From the NCBI GenBank assembly GCA_011799875.1, contig CM022302.1:104721230-104785229 (forward strand): a stretch of 64,000 bases of DNA, read 5' to 3'. The translations under genes were made by a program, and so were the position numbers. Below are positions 24,664-36,935 of the stretch, in pieces. The notes under the pieces are model-generated. The model had not been told where the DNA came from and made no database searches. It worked only from the letters and a program-made list of their open reading frames with translations. The DNA is from Thinopyrum elongatum (taxonomy: Eukaryota; Streptophyta; Magnoliopsida; Poales; Poaceae). Within the stretch, counting starts at the first letter, position 1, and each line of letters opens with the position of its first letter.

Positions 24664-25334
24664 GGAGAGGAGGCTGGCGGGATCCGTGGGGCAGTATCGT
24701 CCCAGGAGGAGGCAGGGTCAGCGATATGAAGCGTGGTAGGAGCGTGGGGGTGAGGACTGAGGAGAATCCTAGCAGGGTCGAGGAGAATAGAGCACGGGGA
24801 CGGAGTGGCTGTACGGGAGGAGCGAGGTTACCGCGATGCGCCGCCCGCTGCGTCTCGCACGGCCGCCGCCGCCGCCGCAGGTCGATCTCGATGCGTCCCG
24901 CGCCGCCGCCGCTCGACGGAGGAGAGGGACACCGGCGCCGCCGACGCAGGCCGAGCCTGCTGCAACCCGCGCTGTTCGAGGGAGGAGAGCGAACCCGGCG
25001 CCGCCGACGCAGGGCGAGCTTCGCCCGGCGGCATCCTGTATCGGCGGCGAGGAGGAGAGAGGAGGGAGGGGGTGGGGAACGATATGGAGGCGGGTGGAAT
25101 CCATCCGCGAGTTACGGACGGGGGACGCTGAGCGATAAAAGGATTGGCAGACCACCGCGTCTGCTGGGCAGAACATTTGATCTGAAATGTTGATCTGGTT
25201 GGTACATCATTAGCATAATATAGACAGAAGGATATGTTTAAGTTGAGTTAATCAGAGGGTCCTGGTTACTCCGTGTACAATTTGCTGTGTGGTTTTAGGG
25301 GAGTTTATGTTTGCTCTTTTAATAGTAGTATAGA

Positions 25335-25844
25335 TGTAATCTCTGATTTAATCCGGTGGTCACATAGACTAAAAATACATTATAGAGGAGTGATGTTGGT
25401 TTGTGGTGTGGCTTCCTCTCCTCACGATAAACACTAGCTTTGTAAAAATTCCTTTGATCAAAATGAAAATTCAAGGGGGAAACTCCCTTCCCCTCCTCGT
25501 GGTGGCGTTTCAATCAAAAAAGGAAAAATATTAACCTCTACTCGGGTGAAAAACTTGGTTGAGCTGGCCAAACCGATCATAAGCATCGACCATGTTACAC
25601 AACTCTTTTTACTTTTGCGTCACAAAATTTTCTAAATTTTTTATTTCAAATCTCGCATGGATTTACAACCTTTCTAAATTTAATGCTTGGTCAGCGATGC
25701 CTCGTCAGCATTCCGTCCTCTGGCCTACGCTCCAGTCTCCACTTCCTCGACCAGCAGCCGCGCTGGCAGCAGCTCGCGGTGCCCCTCCCTCCTCCCCAGC
25801 GCTCGCAGATCGGCGCCGGCGCCGCGGCCGCCGGGCGGAGGGCC
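25335..25844 (+). promoter_or_regulatory. Promoter and 5' leader region of the BAM gene
   Basis: This is the whole interval between the Helitron 5' terminus and the start codon. The proximal 100 bases become GC- and CT-rich, as grass 5' leaders often do. An in-frame upstream ATG at 25683 would add 54 codons, but that peptide lacks resemblance to the BAM7/BAM8 N-terminus, so 25845 is preferred. No TATA box could be assigned with confidence. Confidence 0.5.
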
Positions 25845-28800
25845 ATGGCCACGAAGCACCCCCACGGGGACGCTGATCCGTCCACCTCGCCTCCCCCGCC
25901 GCCGAGCCGCCGCCCGCGCGGCTTCGCCTCCGCCTCCACCCCCGCGGCGCATCCTCCCCCGGGGCGGCGGCGCGGCGAGCGGGAGAGGGAGCGGGAGAAG
26001 GAGCGGACGAAGCTGCGGGAGAGGCAACGGCGCGCCATCACGAGCCGCATGCTGGCCGGGCTGCGGCAGCACGGCAACTTCCCGCTCCCCGCCCGCGCCG
26101 ACATGAACGACGTCCTCGCCGCCCTCGCCCGCGCCGCCGGGTGGACCGTCCACCCCGACGGCACCACCTTCCTCTCCTCTCCCCAGCCCCCTCTCCCTCC
26201 CCCCGCCCAATTCGTACGTGCGCCCTCTCCAGTGTCTTATTGCCTAGATGTTCGGATTTTGCTTGCTGGAGCTCTCCACTTTTCGTATAATAATGTCATC
26301 CCTTGCTTAATTGAAAACATTGTGAATGAAAAATGTATTGATTTTGCAAGAAATGATTTGCATTGCGACCATAACACATTCATGTTCGTATTTGCAGCAG
26401 GGGGCTTTCCAGGCTACTTCTCTGGAAACCCCAGTTTTTACCAACTCTCTGAACAGCTACGCCATTGGGACGCCATTAGATTCCCAGGCTTCAGCCCTAC
26501 AAACAGATGATAGCCTGTCACCGTCGTCATTGGATTCAGTCGTGGTGGCAGAGCAAAGCATAAAGAATGAGAGCTATGGGAATTCAAGTTCAGCCAATTC
26601 TTTGAATTGCATGGGAAGTGATCAGGTGAGCAAAGTTTGCAGTTTGATTCGCTTAATGGAAGCTTGTGGTATGCCGGTGTATATAAACCAGATAACCTTG
26701 GGATGTAGCATCGCCTATTTGCCATAATAACTTGGTCTTTATCAGCTCTTATAGCCTATATAACCCATGGAAGTTAGTTGCCCGTTGATAGGGCCTAGAA
26801 TGTTGTAGCTCCAGCTTGCAGTGGTATTCTAATTGCGCCATATAGCAGTATTTGTACAGACCAGTAATCTATCATGTAATTGCATTGTCGAGTTCACTTA
26901 TTCTTCATTTTGCAGCCCAACTTTTCGTTTGGGCTTTCTGATTTAGCAAATCAAATTGGGTGACAACCTCACATTTTTCTTTTATTGTTCAATTGGAGCA
27001 GCTATTGAGAGCATCAGCAGTATGGGCGGGTGATTTCACGAAAACTCCATATATACCAGTGTACGCCTCTTTGTCTGTAAGTTCTTGATCCCATATCTGC
27101 TATGTTAATCCCGTTTTCTCGCTTCCTTTGTCTGACACCATTTTCAATATACACATGGTTGGAACTGAGTTTTCATGCTTCGACTAAAGTTCTGAACTTT
27201 ATGTTTGCAAACTTGCACATTTGCACCCTAAACTTGCAAGCTTGTATCACTTGCCGTTGGAACTTGAAATTAAATTACAGCCACCCTAACTTGCTTATTT
27301 TAATCTGTTTGGTCATTTACCTTCTTTTTTTTTGAACAAATTCGATGTTGCGGCATGTTATTTGAGGTGGACTGGGTGAGTAGATGAGGTGGCTTTGTCA
27401 TTTCCATCTGATGTGATGCCAGGTCATCTCTCTCTTGCTAATTGGATGTCATGTAATAGATGGCCAAAAGGGTTCAAGATAAATGTTTATGGGGGGTTGA
27501 TATAGTACTTTGCAAATCTGGTTGTATTTTTACCGGGTTTGCCCCTAGTTGTGAGTCCTCTCATGGCTAGGTGCATGTGTAAGTGTAACTTGAATACTTA
27601 ACATAGCACTAAAGTTCACACGGATTCTGTGAATCTGACTGAGAACTGGAGAATCATACTGTATGCAGTTCGTTCTTCTTAAGATTATGCACTTAAAATA
27701 AATTGTAAGTTGAGAACTCTATGTTTTCTTTATCTTCCAACCATATATTCCCGAAATTTTGACATCTATAATCTATCTATCACACCGTGCTTTAGCATTG
27801 TTGCTGTTGCTGTAGATGGGCATTATCAATTGTTATTGCCAATTGGTTGATCCTGAGGCTGTACGCGCTGAACTAAGGCATCTGAAGTCTTTGAATGTTG
27901 ATGGAGTTGTTGTAGACTGTTGGTGGGGGATTGTGGAAGCCTGGACTCCTCAAAAGTATGAATGGTCTGGCTACAGGGACCTTTTTGGTATTATTAAAGA
28001 GTTCAAGCTAAAAGTTCAGGTTAGAATACTACCATGACTTATGGCATTTTCTAGGATGCTATTACTCACACATCTGACATTTTCGTATTTTTTTGTAACT
28101 CACATGTACTATTGGTGATTGAATTATAGCAAGTTACTAAAATATACCTGGATCTCTTATACTAAAGCATAGACTTAGACAGAAGTCATCCATTCATTGA
28201 ATCCAAAGGGACTCGACTTTCTTGATTCTTGACATAACCAGAAATCTGACCTTCCAAAGCGAGGCAATAACATGACTAAACCTTTTGAGCTTATATGATA
28301 AATTTTCAATTATGAGCATGATGTAGCATTGCACGATATTTAAAATCCTTAAACTGGATATGCTTCTCTTATCTCCCTTGTTATATTGAACTCAGACTTA
28401 TATTGGCTAACAAGTGTTCTTCAACAAATTTAAGGTTGTATTGTCATTTCATGGGTCTGGGGAGTGTGGATCTGGTGGTGTGTTAATTGCTCTCCCTAGG
28501 TGGGTAATGGAAATTGCACAAGAGAACCAAGATATATTTTTCACTGATCGAGAAGGTAGGAGGAATACAGAATGTCTCTCCTGGGGAATTGACAAAGAGC
28601 GAGTCCTTCGAGGGAGAACTGGCATTGAGGTATTGGGTCATCCTTGGTAATTTTTCTTCTCCTCCATAAACCCTCCTTTAACATCTCTGTTTATTTTTAA
28701 AAAAAGCTGTCATTCTCCTTAGACGAGCATTACTTCGGTCTTTTCCTAGTGACATTTTAAATTCATTTAAAATGGTAGTCCTTTATACACAGTTGTAATT

Positions 28801-31193
28801 GCAGTATATCTTGTTGATAGCCAATAGCTGTCCTGTTATTCGATACATTGAACTTGCATTGTATCGCCATTAATCTTTTTCATATCAATTCTCTAATAGA
28901 AGGAGAGACATGTATACTGAATTATTGATACTCGATGAGATTATATGCAGGTTTATTTTGATTTCATGAGGAGCTTTCATATGGAATTCAGAAGCTTATC
29001 TGAAGAGGGTCTTATTTCTGCTATTGAGGTTGGATTGGGTGCTTCTGGAGAGCTAAGATACCCTTCGTGTCCAGAAAAAATGGGCTGGAGATATCCTGGT
29101 ATTGGTGAGTTTCAGGTACTTACTTAAAACTCCAAACCTCTTGCGCTTATTCAAAGAAAAAGATGTATTTACTTGAATTCCAATTTCCAAGTTCGAACCA
29201 TCAAGGATAGGGACACTTACTCCAGTTACCTTGTTTCCTGATTCTGAACCCTTCTCATTTTATTCATTGGTCCTGAAGGAGTGTAAAATATTACTACCTT
29301 GTTATGTTGTTATTAAGCTGTGGTAGAGGAAAAAAATGCACAGTAGGCACCTTTCGAGAACCATATAATGCTGTTTTGTTGGTACGTGGGCCATGACTTG
29401 AACTTATCTTTTGGATTGCACACATACAAAAATGTCGTGCTACATTTCTGTTGTGGATGGTAGCATGCATAAGTTGTAAATGCATACATAATGTATTCTT
29501 TTGTTGATTGCTTCTTCGACAGTGTTATGACAGGTATATGCAAAAGAACCTACGGCAATCAGCCTTGACACGGGGGCATTTGTTTTGGGCCCGTGGGCCT
29601 GATAATGCTGGCTACTATAATTCAAGGTCACATGAGACTGGCTTTTTTTGTGACGGAGGTGATTATGACAGCTACTACGGGCGTTTCTTCCTTAATTGGT
29701 ATTCTGGAATCCTCATAGGTCATGTGGATCAGGTGCTCTCACTTGCTACTCTTGCATTTGATGGAGCAACAATTGTGGTGAAGGTATGCTATATCTTGGT
29801 ACATTGTTGGTTGGGCCTTGAAGCACCATATTCTCTCTAATTTTCAAAGAAGCTTCACATATATTCCTTTGTGGTTGTTCTCTGCCTCTCTAGTTTCGCG
29901 TGTATATCACATCAAACTTTGCACGTAATGGGTATCCGTTAAGCTCTTTTTTCTTTATTTTATATTCTGGGTTGCACTTCTGTTCAAAGCAACCAAAGAT
30001 TGCTGAAAAACTGGTAAGTAATATAGCTTTGACAAGTTACGGGGAGTTGAATGCCTAATCATGAAGCATCCCTCAAATTTAGATGAGACACGGTACAGAA
30101 GCTACTCAAAATGCTAATTATTAGGTCGACTATTTAAAAAATTCAGACAAAAAAGAGGCTGAATTTTTTACTCATCAAACTTGTGAAATACTGTAATCAT
30201 ACTAGGATATACATGTATTAAGCGGATCACTTGCCCGGTCTCATAGTACAGCCTTTCTATATAGCATATGTTGCCCTGATAAGTCCATGGAACTTGCCCC
30301 TCATATACATGTATTTCTCTTGTCTCAGATCCCCTCCATCTATTGGTGGTACAGAACTGCAAGCCATGCTGCAGAGCTTACTGCAGGATTCTACAACCCT
30401 ACAAATCGAGATGGATACTCTCCAGTTTTCAGAATGCTCAAAAAGCATTCCATAATTCTTAAAGTGGTTTGTTATGGTCCAGAATTTACAGTTCAGGAGA
30501 ATGATGAAGCATTTGCTGACCCAGAAGGTTTAACCTGGCAGGTGAGAGATGTTGTAATAAGTCTCTGAAGCTACGATTGCGTATTTAATTTTTTTTCGTG
30601 GATAGTTTTGATACACTTGAAAATTTGCAGGTTATGAATGCAGCATGGGATCATGGTCTATCTGTAATTGTAGAGAGTGCTCTTCCATGTCTTGACGTGG
30701 ACATGTACTCTCGGATCCTTGACACAGCGAAGCCGAGGAATGATCCTGACCGTCACCATCTCTCATTCTTTGCATACCGTCAGCGAACTCCATTCCTTTT
30801 GCAGAGAGATGTGTGCTTCTCAGAGCTTGAGACCTTTGTAAAGTGTATGCACGGTTAGTAACAGTTTTTTCACTTTCTAACTTCCTCATAGCACCATTAT
30901 TTCATGGTATCTTCTTGATTCTTATCAGTAAAATCATTATTTTCCTTTTGGGTTAATAGAATGATGTGCATAACAATGCTGTCATGGTGCAAACTATTAG
31001 TTTGAATCATATGATCTGCTCTCTGTTACATTGGATGGGCTCAATAAAAAGACATAAATGAAACATATCACCATTAAGCATCTGTGCTGTCACTCTTCAA
31101 AGGCCTCTGCATTCTTCCTGGGAGGATTATGACCTGATAACTAAGTCGATGTTTTTGTCTACAGGGGAGGCTACCCAGAACTTTGTAGATTAA
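25845..31193 (+). CDS. BAM8: BZR1-domain beta-amylase-like protein (BAM7/BAM8 type)
   Basis: Ten exons with GT-AG introns: 25845-26213, 26401-26625, 27002-27076, 27816-28019, 28435-28629, 28951-29115, 29523-29783, 30329-30541, 30631-30853 and 31165-31193, giving 652 aa. Residues about 41-109 form the BZR1-type DNA-binding domain ([37 protein letters not shown]). Residues about 213-643 are a GH14 beta-amylase domain. Arabidopsis BAM7 and BAM8 share this fusion and act as nuclear transcription factors. The catalytic acid Glu (GELRYPS, residue 390) and base Glu (VESAL, residue 584) remain. However, the GGNVGD flexible loop is replaced, the inner-loop FTC(V)EM is lost, IHWWY reads IYWWY, and ENAL reads ESAL. 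Hydrolysis is therefore unlikely, and a regulatory or ligand-sensing role is inferred. Whether it is BAM7 or BAM8 is uncertain. Confidence 0.9.
26391..26400 (+). other. Tandem NAGNAG splice acceptor of BAM exon 2
   Basis: The acceptor reads TTTGCAGCAG followed by GGGGCTTTCC. Use of the first AG adds one in-frame Gln between the BZR1 exon and the linker; use of the second omits it. Both keep the reading frame. Confidence 0.6.
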
Positions 31194-32131
31194 ACTTGCT
31201 TTGGCGACGCCTTCCCTGATATGCTGCAACTCGCGTTCTGCAAATTTTCGGATTCCCTTCGTGGCTATCGCAAGATTGAACTCATATTGCTGATTGCCGC
31301 GTTCTGGCCATCTCCGCCTTATGCTACGGGTCAGCCGAGATGGCACTGAAACTGATGTGCCGGTGGTGGGCAGGGATTAGTATCCCTGATCTGCGGTACA
31401 GGGCTGGTAGTAAAGCAAGTTTTTACCGTGGTGCCACCTAACCTGGGATGGAAAGATGGAAAGAATGGCGAGGCATATATCTAATAGTACTACATTATCA
31501 TGCTCTAATATGCAAAGAAATCCTCTCCTGATTGGGTGGTAAACCATCTGTCTCTGAATTCTCTATGATGCTTAGACTTTGTTTAACCGAAACATCTTTC
31601 TAGATTGTGACTGAAATTTGAACTGTTCGAGCTGAGGTTAGGTCTGAAATGGTCGTTAATTTTGTTATTTATATAGTTTGCAGAGCCTAACTTTTTGGAC
31701 TAACGAAACCCGATAAGCACCCACTTCAGGGTGAGTCGTCCTATTTAACGCTATATGGGCTAGCCATGGCATGGGTCATTAAACCTGGATTATTTTTCAT
31801 TTTAGAAAAAGTATTTAGCTTATAACTGTTTTTAAAAGCATATTATTAGAACCCAGTTTTAAAATGGGGAAAAGGGTACATTGCTCTATTATTCGACATA
31901 AATAAACTGGATAACAACTGGATGGCCTGCCCAGCGAATGGGCAACTAATTGTGGTGCTTTTCCTAGAAGCTAGCAGTGCAACCGCATACACAACATAAC
32001 TTGATCTCCCAAGAACATTCTAAATGGAAAACACGACAATAACTAAAGAACGTTTCAATACAACTCCTTTTCTATCACACAACATAATGTACTACAAGAT
32101 GCTTTTGAAGCTGGAATGACCCTTTCAAGTT
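31194..32131 (+). other. BAM 3' untranslated region and downstream DNA
   Basis: No further coding exon is seen after the stop at 31191-31193. Minus-strand ORFs such as 31074-31346 overlap the last intron and the 3' UTR and resemble nothing known. The polyadenylation site could not be placed. Confidence 0.5.
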
Positions 32132-32720
32132 TCAACATAACAAATGCGGCATGCACTGAGCAGTAGAGGTGCAGATTGAAGGGTAAGATCGCTTCAAGCG
32201 CTTGCTAGAGAGACAAATGGATCCAAGAACGATAACCACCGTGACGTTGATGACGAACAACACAATGGAAACGAGGCTGCAATCTATGAGGAAGAGTATC
32301 AACAGGTTGCCTGCCAAAAAATATGATGACTCACTTAGCCACTTGGCAACCAATTGTATCACTCTTTCCTATCATATCGGTGCAAGTTGCAACCTACTCT
32401 GGTGCTTTTCTCTGACCATGGGGTCTTCCTTGAGAGGACTAGGGTAGAGCGCAAGAACAAGTTGGGCCTACATGCTTGTAGGCAGGCTCGTCATGAACTT
32501 TGCATCCATCGATCGATGCAAAATAACCATGGTGACCAAACCCTTGATGATTAAATAAGTTCCTTATCGCGTAATGATAGAGCCCAAGAGCGCAATTGCA
32601 TTGTTGGCAGCGCCTTTCCCTCGCAGACAAGGGACAACCATGCCCTTGGTTACCTCTCTAGCGGATGACCTCAGGTAGCTCAGTTATTTGAAGTAGCTTG
32701 CCATGGTGAACATGAATGGT
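32132..32720 (-). pseudogene. Decayed membrane-protein pseudogene
   Basis: The minus strand at 32132-32362 encodes two adjacent hydrophobic helices (LAGNLLILFLIDCSLVSIVL and the following FVINVTVVIVLG) and a basic tail. Upstream, several frames around 32380-32690 carry GMVVPCLRGKGAANNAIALL and LIIKGLVTMVI, separated by at least four stops. The helices and the run of matching pieces suggest the 3' end of a multi-copy plant membrane-protein gene; I cannot name the family. Confidence 0.4.
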
Positions 32721-33923
32721 GCTATGATGAGCTCCAGTTTCTGGGGCTGGTGATACACATGATGATACATGGTAAGGTTAACTATCCATAACCTATATCT
32801 GCCTAAACAATCAGGTAATTGCATGGACAAGTGAGAAATTCATAGGGGTGTGTGTTTGCGTATCCCAAATCTTCGGACCCCAAGAAGCAAAAGGGTGCTG
32901 AGCACCGTGAGGATAACTCCAACCCACATAGGATTTTTAAACAATATATGTTGAATGCAAAGGCGGTACCCAACACTGCACACAGGTTTTCTTTTACTCA
33001 AATGCAAAACCCAGCGAAGAAAACAAAGATAAAATGAAAGTGACAAATAAGGTGTACTAATCAACCTTCGAGGATATTAGTAGAAATAAACGCAAGCTTT
33101 ACAATAATGCATAAGTACATACTGACAAAAGGAGGGTAATCTTCTCTCTAGAGTTCATCAAAGTGCCTCCCTATACATGATTGAGCGATAGGTGGGAATT
33201 TGATGTGGAAAAATTAAGATCGTTCAGTGGAAAGTAGATGTTTTCACTCGAATGTTGGCTTTTATTAAATTTCATCGACTTTATCTTGTTTCATAGTATA
33301 TCACATCTTAATTTTCATTATATATCAACATCAAAGCGCATGAATCTCGAGCACATTCAACGGTGGATCAATGCACAGTATATAGCGTGCAGGTTAGAAA
33401 TCCACTCTCCCTTTTATTGCGGTAATAAAGAAAGACAATGACACAAATTTGAAGATGGTACACACCCAAATTGATTTACTCTCTTGTGCTCTTAACCAAT
33501 TATTTATAGGTGAGTTTTAGTTTGTGGGTCGGTTCTATCTTGTAGGAGATTAACTAATGTTGTTCCATGTGCAAAATTGCCACTATCTCAATCGTGGAAA
33601 CAAAGCGTACGACATACGATGAACGACCATTTGTACAAGCAATTCATATGATTATGCTCATTTTGCTATGGCACTACCGTCGACCATTATTTTGGGGTGG
33701 GGGTGAAAATAATTTTTTTCAAAGGTTGGAAAAGTTACTATGTCAATTCTTGCATATATTTTATAACTTCCATATTTAAATATCTGTTGGAGTTTGAGTG
33801 GGCTTTATATCCTTTAAGCTAAGCTAAATAAAATCTAGCAAAGTTGGGAACTCTCCAATCATTCAATCGTACCAAATCAATCCCAATTCATCTCCTTGAT
33901 GTGCGTCTTGAAGTTTTCTGTAG

Positions 33924-33940
33924 CCCCCCCCCCCCCCCCC
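33924..33940. repeat. Poly-C tract (17 bases)
   Basis: An uninterrupted C run in otherwise AT-rich DNA; its exact length is a likely sequencing-error site. Confidence 0.95.
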
Positions 33941-35052
33941 AACTCCACCCACCCAAATCACTGCGCGGTCATGAGCTTATTTCTCTCGGCCCTCATATCA
34001 CATGGATCAATCTTCATTGATCAACATTCTTTCTTGGCCAAGAAAAATAAAATAGAAATAATCATGACCCTAGTCCCTCGAGATGATTGAGACCGTGGTT
34101 TGCAGGACGACCAGAGTAAGAAGACAAGACTTTTAGTGGAGGGGCTAGATAGAGGGAAAATAGTTGAGGCGGTCCAATAGGAGGGAGAAGTATGGTGGCT
34201 ATGTGAACCATGTGGTGCATGTTGTAACTCTGATTATCCATCGATAATTCCTCGTGCCTTCAAATCCATACTATGCAAAGAAGCAACATAAAATGCCCAA
34301 AAATAACATCAAATAGTTCCAAGACAGAGAAGTAAAGCGATGAATAACCTATTCAATATGTGGCTTAGGGAAATCTGGCTTGGGTGATATGCAACCACTT
34401 GAATTTGTTTCTCCTCTCATAGGTCACCTAACAATCCCTTAGTTATGAAGTTGGTCCTCTTGTAGGCCAACAACTTAGATCTATATCGATACTTTAAACA
34501 AACCATAATTGTAACTCCATACAAAAATGATGCACTGGGCCGACACAGTTCATCAATACAAAGTTCATGAAAAATGAAAATCGTGTTTTTGTGTCTGATT
34601 TGATTTTGCATTTAGGTGGTTCACAAGCTCATGTATATCGATAAAGCACGACATGTGTTCAACATGAACAACCCATATATCCAATGAAAGCTTCTAATGA
34701 GAAGACACAAGAGCAAGCCGTACTTTATATAAATACTAAAATAGAGAAAGTATAACAACTACATGAAAACCAACTTTCATACTTAACAACTCTCTGAAGT
34801 CGAATAACTGGATGCCACATCACAAACACTATTTTTTTCTCCTATCAAATGCATTGGAGTACAATTGTTGTCTCTTCAAGGAAAAACACTAAATAATTTT
34901 TAGTAACTAGCTTATAGACGGTGTTCAACGCAAGGAAGGACCTTCATAACATTACTACATTGGAACAACTAGCTAGTTGAATATTTTCCCTTTTATGGAA
35001 TTTGTTCTTACATAGATAACAAAGAAATAAGTTGTGGACAATGTGTTTGTGT

Positions 35053-35077
35053 TTGTGTGTGTGTGTGTGTGTGTGTG
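35053..35077. repeat. (GT)n microsatellite
   Basis: About 12 GT units, extended on the left by imperfect GTTT/TGTG and on the right by a G-rich stretch. Confidence 0.95.
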
Positions 35078-35402
35078 GCGGGGAGGGGGACGGGGGAAGG
35101 GGGGACGACAGAGCCAGGATTTAGACATAAGGGAGACATGTAAGATACAATCATTAGAGACACAACACAAGAATATAGTCTCAAAATTATAATTGATATG
35201 AATGTATCACAACATATATCTGGTAATATATATGTAAAAAAACTACATTTCTATCAGTTGCATATCGTCTTGATTGGGGTTTGGAATTATCATCTACAAT
35301 CGGTTTGTCCTCTGGTGGATTTGCATTTTCGGTAATATTTGAGCTAGAAGGAATGGGCTTGGAGGCGGAGGACGAGGAGGGCGTGGGGCCGCGGATCTGT
35401 AG

Positions 35403-35606
35403 GCGGAACAACAGACGATCCTCAATTACCTCCGGTCGGAATCGGTGGTGGAGGCCAAGCGCCGTCATCTGCAGGAGACGGAGACGGAGCATGCCGCGGA
35501 CGTCGACGAGATGCTCGCGTGTATGGATGAGGAGGAGGAGCATGAGCCCTCCGACGCCCAATTACCTAGCATGGACGTCGTTGACATCTCCGACAATGAA
35601 GCTTAG
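35403..35606 (+). pseudogene. C-terminal coding relic, acidic tail
   Basis: After an in-frame TAG at 35400 the frame reads AEQQTILNYLRSESVVEAKR..., then an acidic helix-like segment (DEMLACMDEEEEHE) and a stop at 35604. The amphipathic helix followed by an acidic end resembles the C-termini of short, repetitive grass proteins of unknown function. No upstream exon is visible. Confidence 0.35.
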
Positions 35607-36274
35607 TTTAGGCTAGCTTGGTGTACGTAATATGTAGAAACTCTTTTGCATGATCCGTATGGATTTAGGGAATGGAATATGAGATATTTGAATGCATAGA
35701 ATCAAGTATGAGATGTGATTGGTCACTGCCAGTGGACACGACCTTGAGGAGCCGAATTTGACTAGTAGGGCTTTAGATTCTCTCACTTCTACGAGGCAAG
35801 TGTGCGCAAACAGAATCCTGCGCGGGATGGCACTGCCTCGCGTGGCCTCCCGCTTGCCGTCCTCGGCCTGCGGGCAGTCGGATATCGAGGCACCGAATCG
35901 ACTGTTGCCGATACGCTGCACTACCGGTTCCTGAAATGGCACAACACATAATACTCGAAATGGCATTGGATACATATGAAACAAATATGTAAAATGAGAA
36001 ATAAGGTACTGGGTATTCATCTTTGACCCACGGCTCAGGGAAGTCTTGTTCCTTATAAAAGGCTTGGGTGGCAGGTGGCAACATGAATTTGTTTGTCCTC
36101 CGTTAGGTCAATTGCTACGAATCTCTAAGTTAAGAGTTCACGCATGTGGGTTCATTGGTACATTGTAGTTCATGATAACGAGTAAAATCATGTATAGTGT
36201 AAAGACATAAAATATGTGAATCTCAAAGGGCAATCCATGGTACATTGGTACATTGTAGAAGAGGTATAGGAGGC

Positions 36275-36935
36275 GGGGTATAGCCCATCAGAAAGTAATA
36301 AAATCTTAAACGGCCGTATGCGGTACATAATAGAAGAGGTATAATTGGCAGAAGTTTGCCGAACTGGGTGAAAAGTTTGCCGACTTCCGCAAACATGGAG
36401 TCGGCAAAATGGGGGACTGAGCAATACAGTAGTGCCGCGCGTCAGAATCTTATTCGACAAGAGTCTGCCGAGTTCCGAACTAGGCAAAAGGTTGACGAGT
36501 TACGGCCAATGTGGACTAGAGAAAGGCAGAGGACTGAGCAATAGGATCTGCCACACGACACATTCCTATTGGTTGGGTCTCTGCTGAGTTTATCTCAAGA
36601 GAAATCGATAGAGATTTGTGCCACGTGGCATCTCCGTCAACGCCCCGTCCCACCTGACGGCGTAGTCTGCTGAGTCCTCTTTCTGGCGAAACTCACAATA
36701 CATGCTTAAATGTTCACGGACTTCCCGATAATAAAAACTCAGCAAACTTAATGATTGCCGACACATGTCCAGCCGAGTCATGTTCACCGAGAATGGAACT
36801 CGGCGAACATGTCACCGAGTTGATTCTGGGTGAATCCAGTGGCAAGGAGGGGTGTAGCCCACCGATCGGTAATAGAAAAACCTTTTTCGTAAGTAAAGAA
36901 AATCTTAAAGGGTTGTGTGTGCTACATAATCGAAG
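36275..36935. repeat. Direct repeats flanking a TTTGCCGA-rich segment
   Basis: A stretch of about 70 bases near 36275-36345 (GGGGTATAGCCCA...AAAATCTTAAACGG...ACATAATAGAAG) recurs in the same orientation near 36848-36935 with small differences. Between them are several TTGCCGA/TCGGC motifs (36350-36490 and 36765-36830), a style seen at CACTA transposon ends. No element boundaries could be fixed. Confidence 0.5.

Larger units (their letters stand above)
21039..25334 (-). mobile_element. Helitron, 4.3 kb, minus orientation
   Basis: On the minus strand the element begins TCTATACTACTATTAAAAG at 25334, preceded by A. It ends ...CGTGCGTTGCACGTGCACG CTTA CTAG at 21039, followed by T. Known plant Helitrons start TC (often TCTATACTA), end CTRR after a short GC hairpin, and sit between A and T without duplicating the target. 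All four criteria are met here. No Rep/helicase is visible, so it is non-autonomous. It carries GC-rich first-exon-like DNA and spliced-looking exons, as gene-capturing cereal Helitrons often do. It sits 510 bp upstream of the BAM start codon. Confidence 0.75.
32721..35280. other. No gene recognised
   Basis: AT-rich DNA with only short ORFs. It contains a run of 17 C at 33924-33940 and a (GT)n microsatellite at about 35053-35077 followed by a G-rich stretch to 35103. Confidence 0.6.

Noticed and set aside
24597..25193. 198 aa plus-strand ORF upstream of BAM
   Set aside because: Arg-rich and low complexity, inside the Helitron on the strand opposite the spliced-looking exons, with no family resemblance.
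25691..26210. Antisense ORFs of 158 and 161 aa over BAM exon 1
   Set aside because: They are shadows of the GC-rich BZR1 exon, which has clear family motifs on the plus strand.
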